Shown: positions 16,437 through 27,036, counted from the stretch's first letter. The stretch: DNA of 64,000 bases from Collinsella sp. TM09-10AT (GCF_003436275.1 NZ_QSOP01000012.1:1-64000), one strand, 5' to 3'. The notes: a model not told the origin generated them from the letters alone. Made by a program: numbers and translations.

Positions 16437-19205
16437 ATGCTGATGCTCAAAACCGCCACGGTACTCGAAGCCATCTCCAAGCGCCGCCGCACGGCGCGCC
16501 CCGCCGCTCACGCCGGCCTGTCAAAGAACACCATATTCGCCGCCACCCATAGCGCCGAGGACGCCCTCGTGCTGCTCGACACCACGGCCGACGGGCTCAC
16601 TGCCGAGCACGCCGCCGAGCGCCTAGACGCCACCGGGCCCAACACCATCGAGGCGCCGACCAAAACGCTCGCCCGCCGCATCGCCGACGCGTTCATCGAT
16701 CCCTTCGCCGGCATCCTCGCCGCGCTCGCGCTGGTCTCGCTCTACATCGACGTGCTCGCCGTGCCCGAGCCGCAGCGCGACCCTTCCACGGTCATCGTCA
16801 TCGGCATCATGCTGCTGGTATCGGGCGGCATGAAGTTTATCCAGGAAGCCCGCAGCGGCAATGCAGCCGAGGCCCTCAAGGACCTGGTCTCCAACACCTG
16901 CTGCGCCCTGCGCGACGACGAGCGTCTCGAGATCCCCTTCGACGAGCTCGTCCCCGGCGATGTGATCCACCTCTCTGCCGGCGATATGGTACCGGCGGAC
17001 GCCCGCATCATCACCGCGCGCGACCTGTTTGTGATCGAGTCAGCGCTCACGGGCGAAAGCGAGGCCGTCGAGAAGACCGCTGCCGCCACGGTTATCGAGG
17101 GTGCCGACAGCTCCGCGCTACCGCTCTCTGCCTGCAAGAACATCGTCTTTACCGGCACCTCCGTGCAAAACGGCAGCGCCATGGCACTTGTCGTCGCTAC
17201 CGGATCGGACACCTACCTGGGCGGCATCGCCAAGATGCTCAACGGGCGCGGCGAGAAGAGTGCGTTTGACCGCGGCGTCTCGAGCGTCTCCATGTTGCTC
17301 ATACGCCTCATGCTCGTTATGGCGCCGGCCGTCTTTGCCATCAACGCCGCCACCAAGGGCAACGTCATCGACGCGCTGCTGTTCGCCACGAGCGTGGCCG
17401 TGGGCATCACGCCGCAGATGCTTCCCGTCATCGTGACCACGAGCCTGTCGCAGGGCGCCAAGGACCTCGCCCGTCGCCAGGTTATCGTCAAGGACCTGCC
17501 GGCGATTCAAAACCTGGGTGCCATGGACGTCCTGTGCTGTGACAAGACCGGCACCCTCACCGAAGACCGCATCGTGCTCGAGCGCTACCTCAACACCGAC
17601 GGCAACGAGGACGCACGCGTACTGCGCCATGCATTTTTGAACAGCTTCTTCCAGACCGGCCTCAAGAACCTTATCGACCTGGCCGTAATCGACCGTGCCG
17701 ACGTGACGCCCTCGACCGTCGTGCCCGATTCCATGCTGGGCCAGAGCCTGCGCGACCGCTATACCAAGGTCGACGAGGTGCCCTTCGATTTCTCACGCCG
17801 CCGCCTGAGCGTAGTTGTCGCCGACGCCCAAGGCAAAACCCAGATGGTTACCAAGGGAGCTGCCGAGGAAATGCTCGAGATCTGCTCCTTTGTCGAGGTC
17901 AACGGCATCGTCCAGCCGCTCGCCGACGAGGAGCTCGCCCAGATTCGCAAGCAGGTCGCCGGACTCAACGCCGAGGGTCTGCGCGTGATTGCCGTGGCGC
18001 AGAAGACCAATCCGCGCTGCGTGGGCGAGTTTGGCATCGCCGACGAGTGCGACATGGTACTGATGGGCTTTTTGGCCTTCCTCGATCCGCCCAAGGCAAG
18101 TGCCGCGGGCGCCGTCGCCACCCTCGAGGCCAAGGGCGTAGCGGTCAAGGTCCTGACCGGCGACAACGATCGCGTCGCTGCAACCGTCTGCGAACAGATT
18201 GGTATCGACGCGAGCAACGTCTTGCTGGGCTCCGAGATCGATGCGCTCGATGACGCCGAGCTTGCCGAGCGCGCTGAGAAAACTCATCTCTTTGCCAAGC
18301 TCTCGCCGCTGCAGAAGGCGCGCCTGGTGCGCGTCATGCGTGAGCTGCTCGGTCACACCGTGGGCTTTATGGGCGACGGCATCAACGACGCCGCCGCCAT
18401 GCGTGCGAGCGATTGCGGCATCTCGGTCGACTCCGCCGTCGACATCGCCAAGGAATCCGCCGATATCATCTTGCTCCAGAAGGACCTGGGCGTGCTCGAG
18501 CGCGGCATCATCGAAGGCCGCCGCACCTACGGCAACCTGCTCAAGTACCTCAAGACCACGGTGAGCTCCAACTTTGGCAACGTACTGTCCGTAACCGTCG
18601 CGAGCCTGTTCTTGCCGTTTTTGCCCATGAGCGCCCTGCAGCTGGTACTGCTGTCGCTGGTCTACGAAATCGTGTGCATCGCGCTGCCGTGGGACACCGT
18701 CGATGACGCCTGGACTGCCCGTCCGCGCGCCTGGGACGCCGCGTCCATCAAGGGCTTTATGCTCGAGCTGGGCCCCGTGAGCTCGCTGTTTGACATTGTG
18801 ACCTTTGCCGCGCTCTTCTTTGTGGTATGCCCCGCCGCCGTGGGCACGAGCTGGTCCGAGCTTGCCGCCGCGGGCGACGTCGCGGGCATGGCGACCTTTG
18901 CGGCGCTCTTTCAGAGCGGCTGGTTCGTTGAGTCCATGTGGTCGCAGACGCTCGTGATCCACATGCTGCGCTCCCCGCGCCTGCCGAGCCCGCGCGACCA
19001 CGCCGCCCCCGCGCTGTGCGTACTCACCGTGCTGGGCCTGGCGCTCGTCACCTGGCTGCCGGCAAGCCCCATCGCCGATGCACTGGGGCTCATGCCGCTG
19101 CCAACGAGCTTCTTCGCGCTGCTCATCGGCATCGTCGCCGCCTACATCGCACTCACTCAGCTGGCCAAGCACCACTACATCGCCCGCCACGGCGAGCTGC
19201 TGTAG
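16437..19205 (+). CDS. mgtA: Mg2+-importing P-type ATPase (MgtA/MgtB type)
   Basis: A 922-residue P-type ATPase in the plasma membrane that imports Mg2+ at the cost of ATP. The start has AAGGAGGACCCT upstream. Expected parts are in order: an N-terminal cytoplasmic tail, a first pair of membrane helices (about 85-135), the A domain with ALTGESE, the phosphorylated Asp369 in DKTGTLT, the nucleotide domain with VTKGAAEEML, the hinge VLTGDNDRVAA and MGDGINDAAAMR, then about six C-terminal helices. SSNFGNVLSV and FLPFLPMSALQL are typical of MgtA. A long leader with a small ORF precedes it, which suggests regulation by Mg2+ or translation. Length is normal for the family. Confidence 0.93.
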   Translation: MLMLKTATVLEAISKRRRTARPAAHAGLSKNTIFAATHSAEDALVLLDTTADGLTAEHAAERLDATGPNTIEAPTKTLARRIADAFIDPFAGILAALALVSLYIDVLAVPEPQRDPSTVIVIGIMLLVSGGMKFIQEARSGNAAEALKDLVSNTCCALRDDERLEIPFDELVPGDVIHLSAGDMVPADARIITARDLFVIESALTGESEAVEKTAAATVIEGADSSALPLSACKNIVFTGTSVQNGSAMALVVATGSDTYLGGIAKMLNGRGEKSAFDRGVSSVSMLLIRLMLVMAPAVFAINAATKGNVIDALLFATSVAVGITPQMLPVIVTTSLSQGAKDLARRQVIVKDLPAIQNLGAMDVLCCDKTGTLTEDRIVLERYLNTDGNEDARVLRHAFLNSFFQTGLKNLIDLAVIDRADVTPSTVVPDSMLGQSLRDRYTKVDEVPFDFSRRRLSVVVADAQGKTQMVTKGAAEEMLEICSFVEVNGIVQPLADEELAQIRKQVAGLNAEGLRVIAVAQKTNPRCVGEFGIADECDMVLMGFLAFLDPPKASAAGAVATLEAKGVAVKVLTGDNDRVAATVCEQIGIDASNVLLGSEIDALDDAELAERAEKTHLFAKLSPLQKARLVRVMRELLGHTVGFMGDGINDAAAMRASDCGISVDSAVDIAKESADIILLQKDLGVLERGIIEGRRTYGNLLKYLKTTVSSNFGNVLSVTVASLFLPFLPMSALQLVLLSLVYEIVCIALPWDTVDDAWTARPRAWDAASIKGFMLELGPVSSLFDIVTFAALFFVVCPAAVGTSWSELAAAGDVAGMATFAALFQSGWFVESMWSQTLVIHMLRSPRLPSPRDHAAPALCVLTVLGLALVTWLPASPIADALGLMPLPTSFFALLIGIVAAYIALTQLAKHHYIARHGELL

Positions 19206-19304
19206 CGTCGCCGGAACTATCGTCAAGAATGCCCGGGCCGCCGCGACCCGTCCCTGCTGGCCGCAGCGGCCCAAAACAGCTAAAAAAGCCCCGTCCCAAA
19301 TTAA

Positions 19305-20849
19305 CTAATCATTTGGTGTCCAAGACCAGAAGAAGTTGATAAGGGCCACGCGCGAGGCGGCGCCGGTCTTTTTGTTAATCGAGGCGATATGACGGTAGAG
19401 CGTGGAGCGCGAAAGGAAGAGCGTTGCGGCGATGTCCTGAACGCTCTCGTGCGATGCGACCAAGGCCTCCAAAATATCGCGCTCGCGCTCTGTAAGCTCA
19501 AAGGCGGCGACAAAGGCATCGAGCCGCTCGCCGAGCGTGAGCTCCGGAACCTCCGCGAAATCGGGCTCGCTCTGAGCAGACGCGCGGTCCGCACCAAGAT
19601 CATCGGCAGCAAACGCCAGCTCGCCGGGCGCCGCAGCGTCATCGGTCCGATGCCCAGACTGCCCCAGCAGCGAAATCGCAATGCCCACAAACAGCACGAG
19701 CACCGCACTCACCGCCAGCAGCACGTTCTGGCTCGAGACAATCGCCACCGCCGGCGCCGTCACGAGCATCGCGCAAACGTTGCTGATGACACGACCCATG
19801 CACGGCCACAGATACGACCAGTGCGCATAAACCGAAATGGCAGCAAATTTCGTCGTGAAAAACACCACGAAGAAGCCCGAACCCAGATAGAAAATCGCCA
19901 TGGCCGCAAGCGCATTACCGCCATTGCCGTCGACGAGCAAGACAAAGAACGAAAGCGTGGACAACATGGCAGTGCAAGTCATGGTGATGTTCATATACGA
20001 ACGACCGTGCAGGTCAAATAGGGCGCCGGCGACTAGAGCGCTCACGCCCATCAGCAAGCGCGGCCAATCGCCCAAGTCGATGGCCCCGGCGGCGTGCGAG
20101 GTCGTGAGCCCCGCATTGAGGGCGGCAAACACGCCAGCAAGACAGGCGATTGCGACCGTCAAACGCACCACGGCGCGCCGAAAAGCCGCCGTTGATTCAG
20201 AATCGTCTTGCCATTTGGCGCCAAATTCCGACGCATCCACCGAAAGCTCGGCGATATCGGACTCGCTCCCAGGCTCAGATTCACCGCGCAGCTTGGCACG
20301 ACGAGCGTCGTGGAGCAGCGCCACCTGCACAACCGCACAGGAAACAAGAACAAACTGTTGCGGAATTCCCGCGGGCATCACCATATGGTTGAGCACCTGC
20401 ACCAGAACGCCCAGGGCATACGAAAGCGCCGCCGCGCGCGCCAAATACGGCGTCCGTGCAAAGCGTCGCGCAAAGTTGGCATGGGCGGTCGATCCGCAGT
20501 AGCCCAGCGTGCAGCACGCTATCAAACCGCCAGCGATTACCACCTCAAACCGAACAGCCATAATCAGCAGCAGCAATGCCGATACCAGCAGCACGCCCGT
20601 GACGTCGCTCGTCGTATCGATCGCATGGGGGCGGCGGTAGTACAGAAGGGGGCGCACAAGAAAGCCGATCACGCTCGCACCGACGATGAAGCTCTCGTAG
20701 ACACTGACCTCGCTCGGCGGCACAAACTCGGCAACGCGCACGTCAAAAAGATACTCGCCAGCCAAATACGTAAAATAGAACAGCGCCAGGCATATAATCT
20801 CCCGAATGCCCCGACGCAAGTATGCGGCTGCGTCTCCCATGCCTCTCAT
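19305..20849 (-). CDS. Membrane-anchored LuxR-type regulator
   Basis: A 514-residue protein joining about 12 hydrophobic helices (to about 400) to a LuxR-type HTH at the C-terminus (LTERERDILEALVASHESVQDIAATLFLSRSTLYRHIASINKKTG). This architecture is common in Coriobacteriia, and the proteins are thought to sense something at the membrane. The ATG at 20849 is chosen; only ATTC separates it from a run of 16 G, which would have to serve as its ribosome binding site. Alternatively translation starts at the GTG at 20873, in which case the G run is coding (five Gly) and slippage would shift the frame. No partner gene is adjacent; target genes are unknown. Confidence 0.85.
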   Translation of the reverse strand: MRGMGDAAAYLRRGIREIICLALFYFTYLAGEYLFDVRVAEFVPPSEVSVYESFIVGASVIGFLVRPLLYYRRPHAIDTTSDVTGVLLVSALLLLIMAVRFEVVIAGGLIACCTLGYCGSTAHANFARRFARTPYLARAAALSYALGVLVQVLNHMVMPAGIPQQFVLVSCAVVQVALLHDARRAKLRGESEPGSESDIAELSVDASEFGAKWQDDSESTAAFRRAVVRLTVAIACLAGVFAALNAGLTTSHAAGAIDLGDWPRLLMGVSALVAGALFDLHGRSYMNITMTCTAMLSTLSFFVLLVDGNGGNALAAMAIFYLGSGFFVVFFTTKFAAISVYAHWSYLWPCMGRVISNVCAMLVTAPAVAIVSSQNVLLAVSAVLVLFVGIAISLLGQSGHRTDDAAAPGELAFAADDLGADRASAQSEPDFAEVPELTLGERLDAFVAAFELTERERDILEALVASHESVQDIAATLFLSRSTLYRHIASINKKTGAASRVALINFFWSWTPND

Positions 20850-20853
20850 GAAT

Positions 20854-20869
20854 CCCCCCCCCCCCCCCC
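20854..20869. repeat. Homopolymer run of 16 C (G on the LuxR strand)
   Basis: An unbroken run of 16 C lies four bases upstream of the LuxR-type ATG. Runs this long slip readily during replication. On the coding strand it sits where the ribosome binding site should be. Confidence 0.9.
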
Positions 20870-20879
20870 GCACTCAAAT

Positions 20880-21137
20880 GTCTGTAAAACTATTTTAATA
20901 AAGAATCAGTCCCAATATCGAAGCCGTGCTCGAAATGCCGCATATTTGGCCCCAGCAGTCCACGCGTGCAGCGTTTTTGAGCCGTCTGGCCCAGAAAGAG
21001 CACGACGTAGACTGCCGGCTCGGCAAGGAGTGTCCCCGACGACTAGTCGTTTAAGAACGTCCCCGATGACTACTGCCATCCCGCTTTCACTTCTTTTGCA
21101 AGCTTTAACTTCTTTTGCTTTCTTTCACTTCTTTTAA
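20880..21137. other. Gene-free stretch with REP-like blocks
   Basis: Holds the REP-like blocks GGCAAGGAGTGTCCCC and TCGTTTAAGAACGTCCCC (about 21021-21073) and then four imperfect copies of CACTTCTTTT/AACTTCTTTT (21087-21136). I see no gene. Confidence 0.6.
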
Positions 21138-21178
21138 CAAGGCGCCCGGCGGGCATAAGTTGCTCGCCGGGCGCCTTG
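21138..21178. terminator. Strong GC hairpin between convergent ends
   Basis: CAAGGCGCCCGGCG pairs with CGCCGGGCGCCTTG. It is flanked by an AT-rich stretch but not by a clean T run. It could end transcription of the GH1 gene at 21333 on the minus strand. Confidence 0.5.
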
Positions 21179-21231
21179 GTTAGAACGTTATAAAGCATGA
21201 CTTTCGAAATGCGACGGTCAGGTCTACCTCC

Positions 21232-21332
21232 TAAGGGCCTGAGGTGCTCAAGATTGGGAGCGACAAGCCCGACGAAGCGTACTTTAGGTACGCGAGGAGG
21301 GTTGGAGCCCCAAGGTTGAGTGCCTCAGGCCC

Positions 21333-21335
<3 letters not shown>
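21232..21335. repeat. Long three-tier hairpin overlapping the GH1 stop codon
   Basis: TAAGGGCCTGAGG (21232-) pairs perfectly with CCTCAGGCCCTTA (to 21335), the stem continuing through CTCAA and TTGGG with 2-base internal loops. Inside, AGCCC pairs with GGGTT and GCGTAC with GTACGC, around an asymmetric GACGAA/GAGGA loop. The right arm includes the stop codon of the GH1 gene. Confidence 0.7.
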
Positions 21336-22775
<1,440 letters not shown>

Positions 22776-22845
22776 TCACACGTTGTTTGTCGTAGGCTCA
22801 GTATCCCTGCAAACAGTGCGTCGCTCAACGGCAACAGCACAAGTC

Positions 22846-22905
22846 GATACTTCTTTTCGCGCGCAGGCGCCTGCCGGCCGCCCCCGTCTGACACTTTTTG
22901 ATACC
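22846..22905 (-). promoter_or_regulatory. Conserved upstream element of GH1 gene 2
   Basis: The blocks GGTATCAAAAAGTGTCAG and GCGAAAAGAAGTATC on the minus strand match those at 3205-3254. The proximal block lies 83 bases before the start, against 84 in the other gene; the distal block is shifted by 10 bases, one helical turn. Confidence 0.5.
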
Positions 22906-22911
22906 CGCCTG

Positions 22912-22957
22912 CCCAAACCACCACAAAGGGGACAGGTACCTTTGTGGTGGTTTGGGC
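22912..22957. repeat. Short palindrome, family 3 copy 2
   Basis: CCAAACCACCACAAAGG pairs with CCTTTGTGGTGGTTTGG around GGACAGGTA. It is the reverse-oriented relative of 16318-16354. Confidence 0.65.
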
Positions 22958-22964
22958 CGGTTTG

Positions 22965-23102
22965 TCTTGATCTGTAACAGCTAGGCCGTCAAAATCGGGT
23001 TTGGTGTTACAGATTGAGATTTTTCGGGCGGCCCTCTACGGTTTGTCTCGATCTGTAACAGGTAGAGGCGATTTAGCCCGCTAGATGTTACAGATCGAGA
23101 CA
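22965..23102. repeat. Tandem hairpins with TGTAACA arms
   Basis: Two related hairpins. The second (23044-23102) has perfect 17-bp arms, TGTCTCGATCTGTAACA and its complement; the first (22965-23020) has the same arms with two changes. Together with the elements before them they fill the gap between the GH1 and DUF4867 genes. Confidence 0.7.
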
Positions 23103-23109
23103 GAAGATT

Positions 23110-23754
23110 CTAGTCGCAGGTGATGTCGAGGTTTTTGCCGATGAGGCCTACGTAGCCGCCTTCGGCTGCCTTGGGGCTGTCGGCGTGGCAGAGAACCCAC
23201 TTGTCGGCCTTCCAGTAGCAGTAGCTGTCGCCGACCGCAGGCATGTCGGCCGCGGCCTCGGGGCGCGGCCCGTTGGTGCCGGCGGGCAGCGCCACCATCA
23301 CCTGGAAGCCGCCGCCGTCGACCATGCACGGCGTGTAGTGAAGCGTGGTGTTGAAGACCTCGATGACCGTACCCGCCGGCACGCGGAACGCCTTGACGCA
23401 CGCGGTGTCGAGCTTGCCGTCCTCGATCTCCCAGCGATGCGCCACAAGCAGGATAAAGTCGCGAGCGCCCAGGTTGAATTCGCTGGCGCGGTGATACTCC
23501 AGACAGTTGAGTTTCGTGTTGTGGCCATTGCACCAGCCGAGCTGGAAGGGACGACCGCCAAACATGAGAAAACCCAGTTTGTCGGCATCCTTGACGCCCT
23601 CGAGCTCCGGCGCACTCGCTACGTACTTGCTGCCCTCAGGAATGGGCGTGGCAGAGAGCGCCTCGAGCACGGGCGACGTGAGCTCGGACGGAACGTCATC
23701 CCAAACGTTGCCATAGGATTTGAACTCGGGATCGTTAACAGAGTAGATATGCAT
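23110..23754 (-). CDS. DUF4867 family protein
   Basis: A 214-residue soluble protein starting at 23754, with AGGAG upstream. The sequence fits DUF4867, a cupin-like family often found beside sugar isomerase and aldolase genes: note the conserved GHNTKLNCLEYHRASEFN and VFNTTLHYTPC stretches, whose His, Glu and Cys residues could bind a metal. No signal peptide. No reaction is established for the family as far as I know. It is alone between two sets of hairpins and on the same strand as the GH1 gene; a role in sugar processing is only suggested by context. Confidence 0.7.
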   Translation of the reverse strand: MHIYSVNDPEFKSYGNVWDDVPSELTSPVLEALSATPIPEGSKYVASAPELEGVKDADKLGFLMFGGRPFQLGWCNGHNTKLNCLEYHRASEFNLGARDFILLVAHRWEIEDGKLDTACVKAFRVPAGTVIEVFNTTLHYTPCMVDGGGFQVMVALPAGTNGPRPEAAADMPAVGDSYCYWKADKWVLCHADSPKAAEGGYVGLIGKNLDITCD

Positions 23755-23838
23755 GTTCGCTCCTGTTCGTAAATGTGACTATACGAACATTCTAGAACAA
23801 ACATGAGCGATTTTGAACGCTCGTCCCGACCACTCAAC

Positions 23839-23869
23839 AAAAAGGCGCCCCCGTATAAGCGAAGGCGCC
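23839..23869 (-). terminator. Terminator after luxS
   Basis: On the minus strand GGCGCC (23869-23864) pairs with GGCGCC (23849-23844) and is followed by TTTTT (23843-23839), about 30 bases past the luxS stop. Confidence 0.55.
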
Positions 23870-23898
23870 CAATGCGCGCGTTTTAGGCGATATAGCCC

Positions 23899-24387
23899 TT
23901 AGGCCTGCTGATAGTGCAGGTGCTTCTCGTCGATATCGGCCAAGTCGCGGTCGAGGTAGCGGCGCGCGAGCCAGTTTGCCATGGGGAGGTTCTGGTCCAG
24001 GTAGTTACCGCACTCCTCGGGAGCGGCACCGGGGACATCGCCCTCAAAGTCGGCGACAAACTCGAACAGCTCACGCACGAGCGGCAGGATCTCCTCGCTC
24101 GTCACTTCGCCAAATACGACGAGGTAAAAGCCCGTGCGGCAGCCCATGGGGCCAAAGTAGACAATTCGGCGCGACCACTCGGCATGGTTGCGAAGGAACG
24201 TCGCACCCAAGTGCTCGATGGTGTGGCACTCGGCGGTGTTCATGACCGGCTCCTTGTTGGGCGTGGTCAGGCGCAGGTCAAACGTGGTGACGGCGGCGCC
24301 GGTCGCCGGATCGCGGTCGATGCGGCTCACATAAACGCCGGGCTCAAGCAGCAGATGGTCAACGGAAAAGCTGGCGATGCGCTCCAT
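23899..24387 (-). CDS. luxS: S-ribosylhomocysteine lyase
   Basis: LuxS, 162 residues, splits S-ribosylhomocysteine into homocysteine and DPD, the precursor of autoinducer 2. The start at 24387 has GAGAGG upstream. The metal ligands are His55 and His59 in HTIEH and Cys126 in ECGNYLD; Glu58 is the general base and Cys83 in MGCRTGFYL the other catalytic residue. Everything needed for activity is present and length is normal. It lies downstream of the isomerase/transketolase/kinase operon but behind a terminator, so it is probably transcribed on its own. Confidence 0.95.
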   Translation of the reverse strand: MERIASFSVDHLLLEPGVYVSRIDRDPATGAAVTTFDLRLTTPNKEPVMNTAECHTIEHLGATFLRNHAEWSRRIVYFGPMGCRTGFYLVVFGEVTSEEILPLVRELFEFVADFEGDVPGAAPEECGNYLDQNLPMANWLARRYLDRDLADIDEKHLHYQQA

Positions 24388-24462
24388 GGCAGATCCTCTC
24401 GATAGTCAATTTGGGACGGGCTCTTTTAGCTGGTTCGAATGGTCGCACCAATCATACCAGTC

Positions 24463-24500
24463 AAAAAAGCCCCGTCCCAAATGAGCTGCCTAGGACGAGG
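24463..24500 (-). terminator. Terminator of the isomerase-transketolase-kinase operon
   Basis: On the minus strand CCTCGTCC pairs with GGACGGGG and is followed by CTTTTTT. The 3' half, TTTGGGACGGGGCTTTTTT, recurs at about 19281-19300 and 30714-30731, so the terminator is itself a repeated cassette. Confidence 0.7.
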
Positions 24501-24538
24501 ATCAATGAGTTTTTAATCCCCGTCCCAGAAAAATCATT

Positions 24539-26029
24539 TTAGGCCGTGTACGCGATGGTCGCATCGACGGCATGCCGCCAGCCGACGATCTTTTTGGCTC
24601 GCTCGTCTGCGGGCATGGCAGGCTCCACGATGCCGCGGGCGCCATAGACGTCGACGACATCGCGCGCGTACATGCCCAGCGCAATGCCGCAGGCCCAAGC
24701 TGCGCCCAGACCGCTCATCTCGTCATTGCTCGCAATGCGGATGGGCGAGCCGACCAAGTCGCTCTCAAACTGCATCAGGTACGCATCGCGCGTGGGGCCG
24801 CCGTCAACACGAAGCTCGGCAAGCGCCGCGCCCGAATCCTCGACCATCGCATCAATGACGTCGAAGATCTGATAGGCGATCGACTCATCGGCGGCCTTTA
24901 CGAACTCCGCACGACCCGTGGTGCGCGTCATGCCAAAGACGCAGCCCTCGGCATCACTCGCCCAGTGCGGCGCGCCCAGGCCGGTAAACGCCGGCACAAA
25001 GTAGACGCGGCTCGACGGATTGGCGGCGTAGCACAGGTCGGTGACCTCCTCGGGGTTGTTGATGAGCTCCAAATCGTCGCGCAGCCAGGTCTTGACGGCG
25101 CCGGCGTAGCTCACGTTGCCCTCGAGCACGTACTCGGTCACGCCGTTCATACGCCACGCAAGCGAGCTCGAAAGCCCGTGCGAGCTGGCGACAAACTCGT
25201 TGCCGACATTCATCATGACCGAGCTGCCGGTGCCATACGTTGCCTTGGCCATACCGCGGCTGTGGCAACCCTGCGCAAACAGGGCCGCATGGCTGTCGCC
25301 CAGCACGCCGTGCACCGGCACGGGCGCGGGCAAAAAGCCGTCCAGGTCCGTCGTGCCAAAGAGACCGTCGGAGTCGGTCACCTGCGGCAGGCAAGCCGGA
25401 TCGATGCCAAAGGCCTCGCACACCGGCTCGCTCCAGCAGCCATGGCGCAGGTCAAAGAGCTGCGTGCGGCTAGCATTGGACCAGTCGCAGCGGAACTCCG
25501 CGCCGCCCGTGAGCGTCCAGACAACCCAGGCATCGATGGTGCCCAGGCACAGCTCGCCCGCCGCCGCTGCCTCGGCAGCCGCCGGAACGTTCGCGAGGAT
25601 CCAGGCCATCTTGCCCGCCGGATAGTAGGGCGAAAGCACCAGGCCTGTCGTGTCGCGCACCAGCTCGGCCACGCCTTCGCGCGCAGCAAGCTCGTCGCAC
25701 AGCTCGCGGGCGCGGGCGCACTGCCACACCACGGCGTCGCACAGCGGCTCGCCCGTCGTGCGGCTCCAGGCAACGGTGGTCTCGCGCTGGTTGGAGATGC
25801 CAATGCCGGCGATATCGGCCGGATCGACCCCGGTCTCCTCCACCACGGCACGTGCCACGGCCAACACGTTGGCGGCAATCTCGGCCGGATCATGGCTCAC
25901 CCAGCCGGCCCCGTTGACAATCTGGCGATGCGAGCGATCGGCACGATGAATCAGGTGGCCGCCCTCGTCCACCAGCAGCGCCTTCGTGCCCTGCGTGGAC
26001 TGATCGATTCCGATGATGTATTTGCTCAT
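24539..26029 (-). CDS. FGGY-family sugar kinase, glycerol-kinase-like
   Basis: A 496-residue carbohydrate kinase that transfers phosphate from ATP to a polyol or ketose. The start at 26029 (MSKYIIGIDQSTQGTKALLVD) has GGGAGAG upstream. Both FGGY halves are present: the N-terminal DQSTQGTK phosphate loop, GISNQRET and the AVVWQ segment near the sugar site, then YGTGSSVMMN and the C-terminal RVDGGPTRDAYLMQ. Overall it is nearest to the glycerol-kinase branch. It is the last gene of an operon after an isomerase and a split transketolase, so the substrate is more likely a ketopentose than glycerol. D-apulose kinase, which is of this type, is one candidate. Confidence 0.8.
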   Translation of the reverse strand: MSKYIIGIDQSTQGTKALLVDEGGHLIHRADRSHRQIVNGAGWVSHDPAEIAANVLAVARAVVEETGVDPADIAGIGISNQRETTVAWSRTTGEPLCDAVVWQCARARELCDELAAREGVAELVRDTTGLVLSPYYPAGKMAWILANVPAAAEAAAAGELCLGTIDAWVVWTLTGGAEFRCDWSNASRTQLFDLRHGCWSEPVCEAFGIDPACLPQVTDSDGLFGTTDLDGFLPAPVPVHGVLGDSHAALFAQGCHSRGMAKATYGTGSSVMMNVGNEFVASSHGLSSSLAWRMNGVTEYVLEGNVSYAGAVKTWLRDDLELINNPEEVTDLCYAANPSSRVYFVPAFTGLGAPHWASDAEGCVFGMTRTTGRAEFVKAADESIAYQIFDVIDAMVEDSGAALAELRVDGGPTRDAYLMQFESDLVGSPIRIASNDEMSGLGAAWACGIALGMYARDVVDVYGARGIVEPAMPADERAKKIVGWRHAVDATIAYTA

Positions 26030-26056
26030 GTACTCTCCCATTCCTTCCGTCAAATC

Positions 26057-26091
26057 GAATGTGACAAAGGGGCTGTCCCTTTGTCACATTC
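26057..26091. repeat. Short palindrome inside the operon
   Basis: GAATGTGACAAAGGG pairs with CCCTTTGTCACATTC around GCTGT, between the transketolase and kinase genes. It could protect or attenuate the transcript. Confidence 0.65.
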
Positions 26092-26094
26092 CAA

Positions 26095-27036
26095 TTACTC
26101 TGCGGGCAGGAACTCGGTAACCGTCTTGGCAATGCCTTCGCCGATGAGACCGTAGTGCGCAAAGACCTCGGGACTCGTGCCGGTGATGACCGGCGCGTCG
26201 GGCAGGCTTAGGCACTTAACCGGACGCGGGCAATGCTCGCCCACGACCTGCGCGACCATGGAGCCCAGGCCGCCAAAGGGGCTGTGCTCCTCGACGGTCA
26301 CGACGGCGCGCGTGGCACCGGCGGCCTCAATCACGGCCTCGGCGTCGAGCGGCTTGACGCAGTACATGTCGAGCACGGTAGCGGAGATACCCTGCTCGGC
26401 CAGCAGATCGGCGGCGTCAACGGCATGGCGGACCATCTCGCCGGTGGCGACAATCGTCACATCGGTGCCGCGACGTACCCAGGTGGCACGGTCCATCTGG
26501 AACGGGCACTCGTCCTCGGTGTACACGTCCTCGACCGGGTTGCGGCCCACGCGGATATAGGCCGGCTTGTTGTCGGCAACCAGGGCGCGTACGAGCTCGG
26601 CAGTCTGGAAACGATCGCTCGGCAGATATACGCGCATGTTGGGAATCGCGCTCATGGCAGCGATATCCTGCGCGGAGTGATGGCTCATGCCCAAGGCGCC
26701 GTAGGACACGCCGCCCGAGATGCCAATGAGCTTGACGTTGGTGTTGGAGTACGAGACATCAACCTTGCACTGCTCATACGAGCGCGTGGTCACAAAGGAC
26801 GCCGGCGAGGCGGCCCAGGCCTTCTTGCCGCACGAAGCCATACCGGCGGCGATGCTCACCAGGTCCTGCTCGGCAATGCCGACCTCGACGGACTGCTGGG
26901 GATACTGATCGAAGAACGGCGTGAGCGATGCGGAACCGCGGGAGTCGGAGCACAGGACGACGATGTCCTTATCGGTCTCGGCGGCCTCGAGCAGCGTGTC
27001 GCAGATAACCTTACGGTTGGCGATCTTGTTAGCCAT
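26095..27036 (-). CDS. Transketolase, C-terminal subunit
   Basis: A 313-residue protein covering the pyrimidine-binding and C-terminal domains of a transketolase. With the subunit encoded just before it, it moves two-carbon units between sugar phosphates. It begins at 27036, overlapping the end of the N-terminal subunit by eight bases. VEVGIAEQDLVSIAAGMA contains the glutamate that activates thiamine diphosphate; SYGALGMSHHSAQDIAAM supplies substrate-binding histidines. Split transketolases are common in Actinobacteria and Firmicutes. Here the pair sits between an isomerase and a kinase, as in the D-apulose-4-phosphate transketolase pathway. Confidence 0.88.
   Translation of the reverse strand: MANKIANRKVICDTLLEAAETDKDIVVLCSDSRGSASLTPFFDQYPQQSVEVGIAEQDLVSIAAGMASCGKKAWAASPASFVTTRSYEQCKVDVSYSNTNVKLIGISGGVSYGALGMSHHSAQDIAAMSAIPNMRVYLPSDRFQTAELVRALVADNKPAYIRVGRNPVEDVYTEDECPFQMDRATWVRRGTDVTIVATGEMVRHAVDAADLLAEQGISATVLDMYCVKPLDAEAVIEAAGATRAVVTVEEHSPFGGLGSMVAQVVGEHCPRPVKCLSLPDAPVITGTSPEVFAHYGLIGEGIAKTVTEFLPAE

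Noticed and set aside
24539..26029. Naming the FGGY kinase glpK
   Set aside because: Its operon with a sugar isomerase and split transketolase, and without glycerol genes, makes glycerol an unlikely main substrate.
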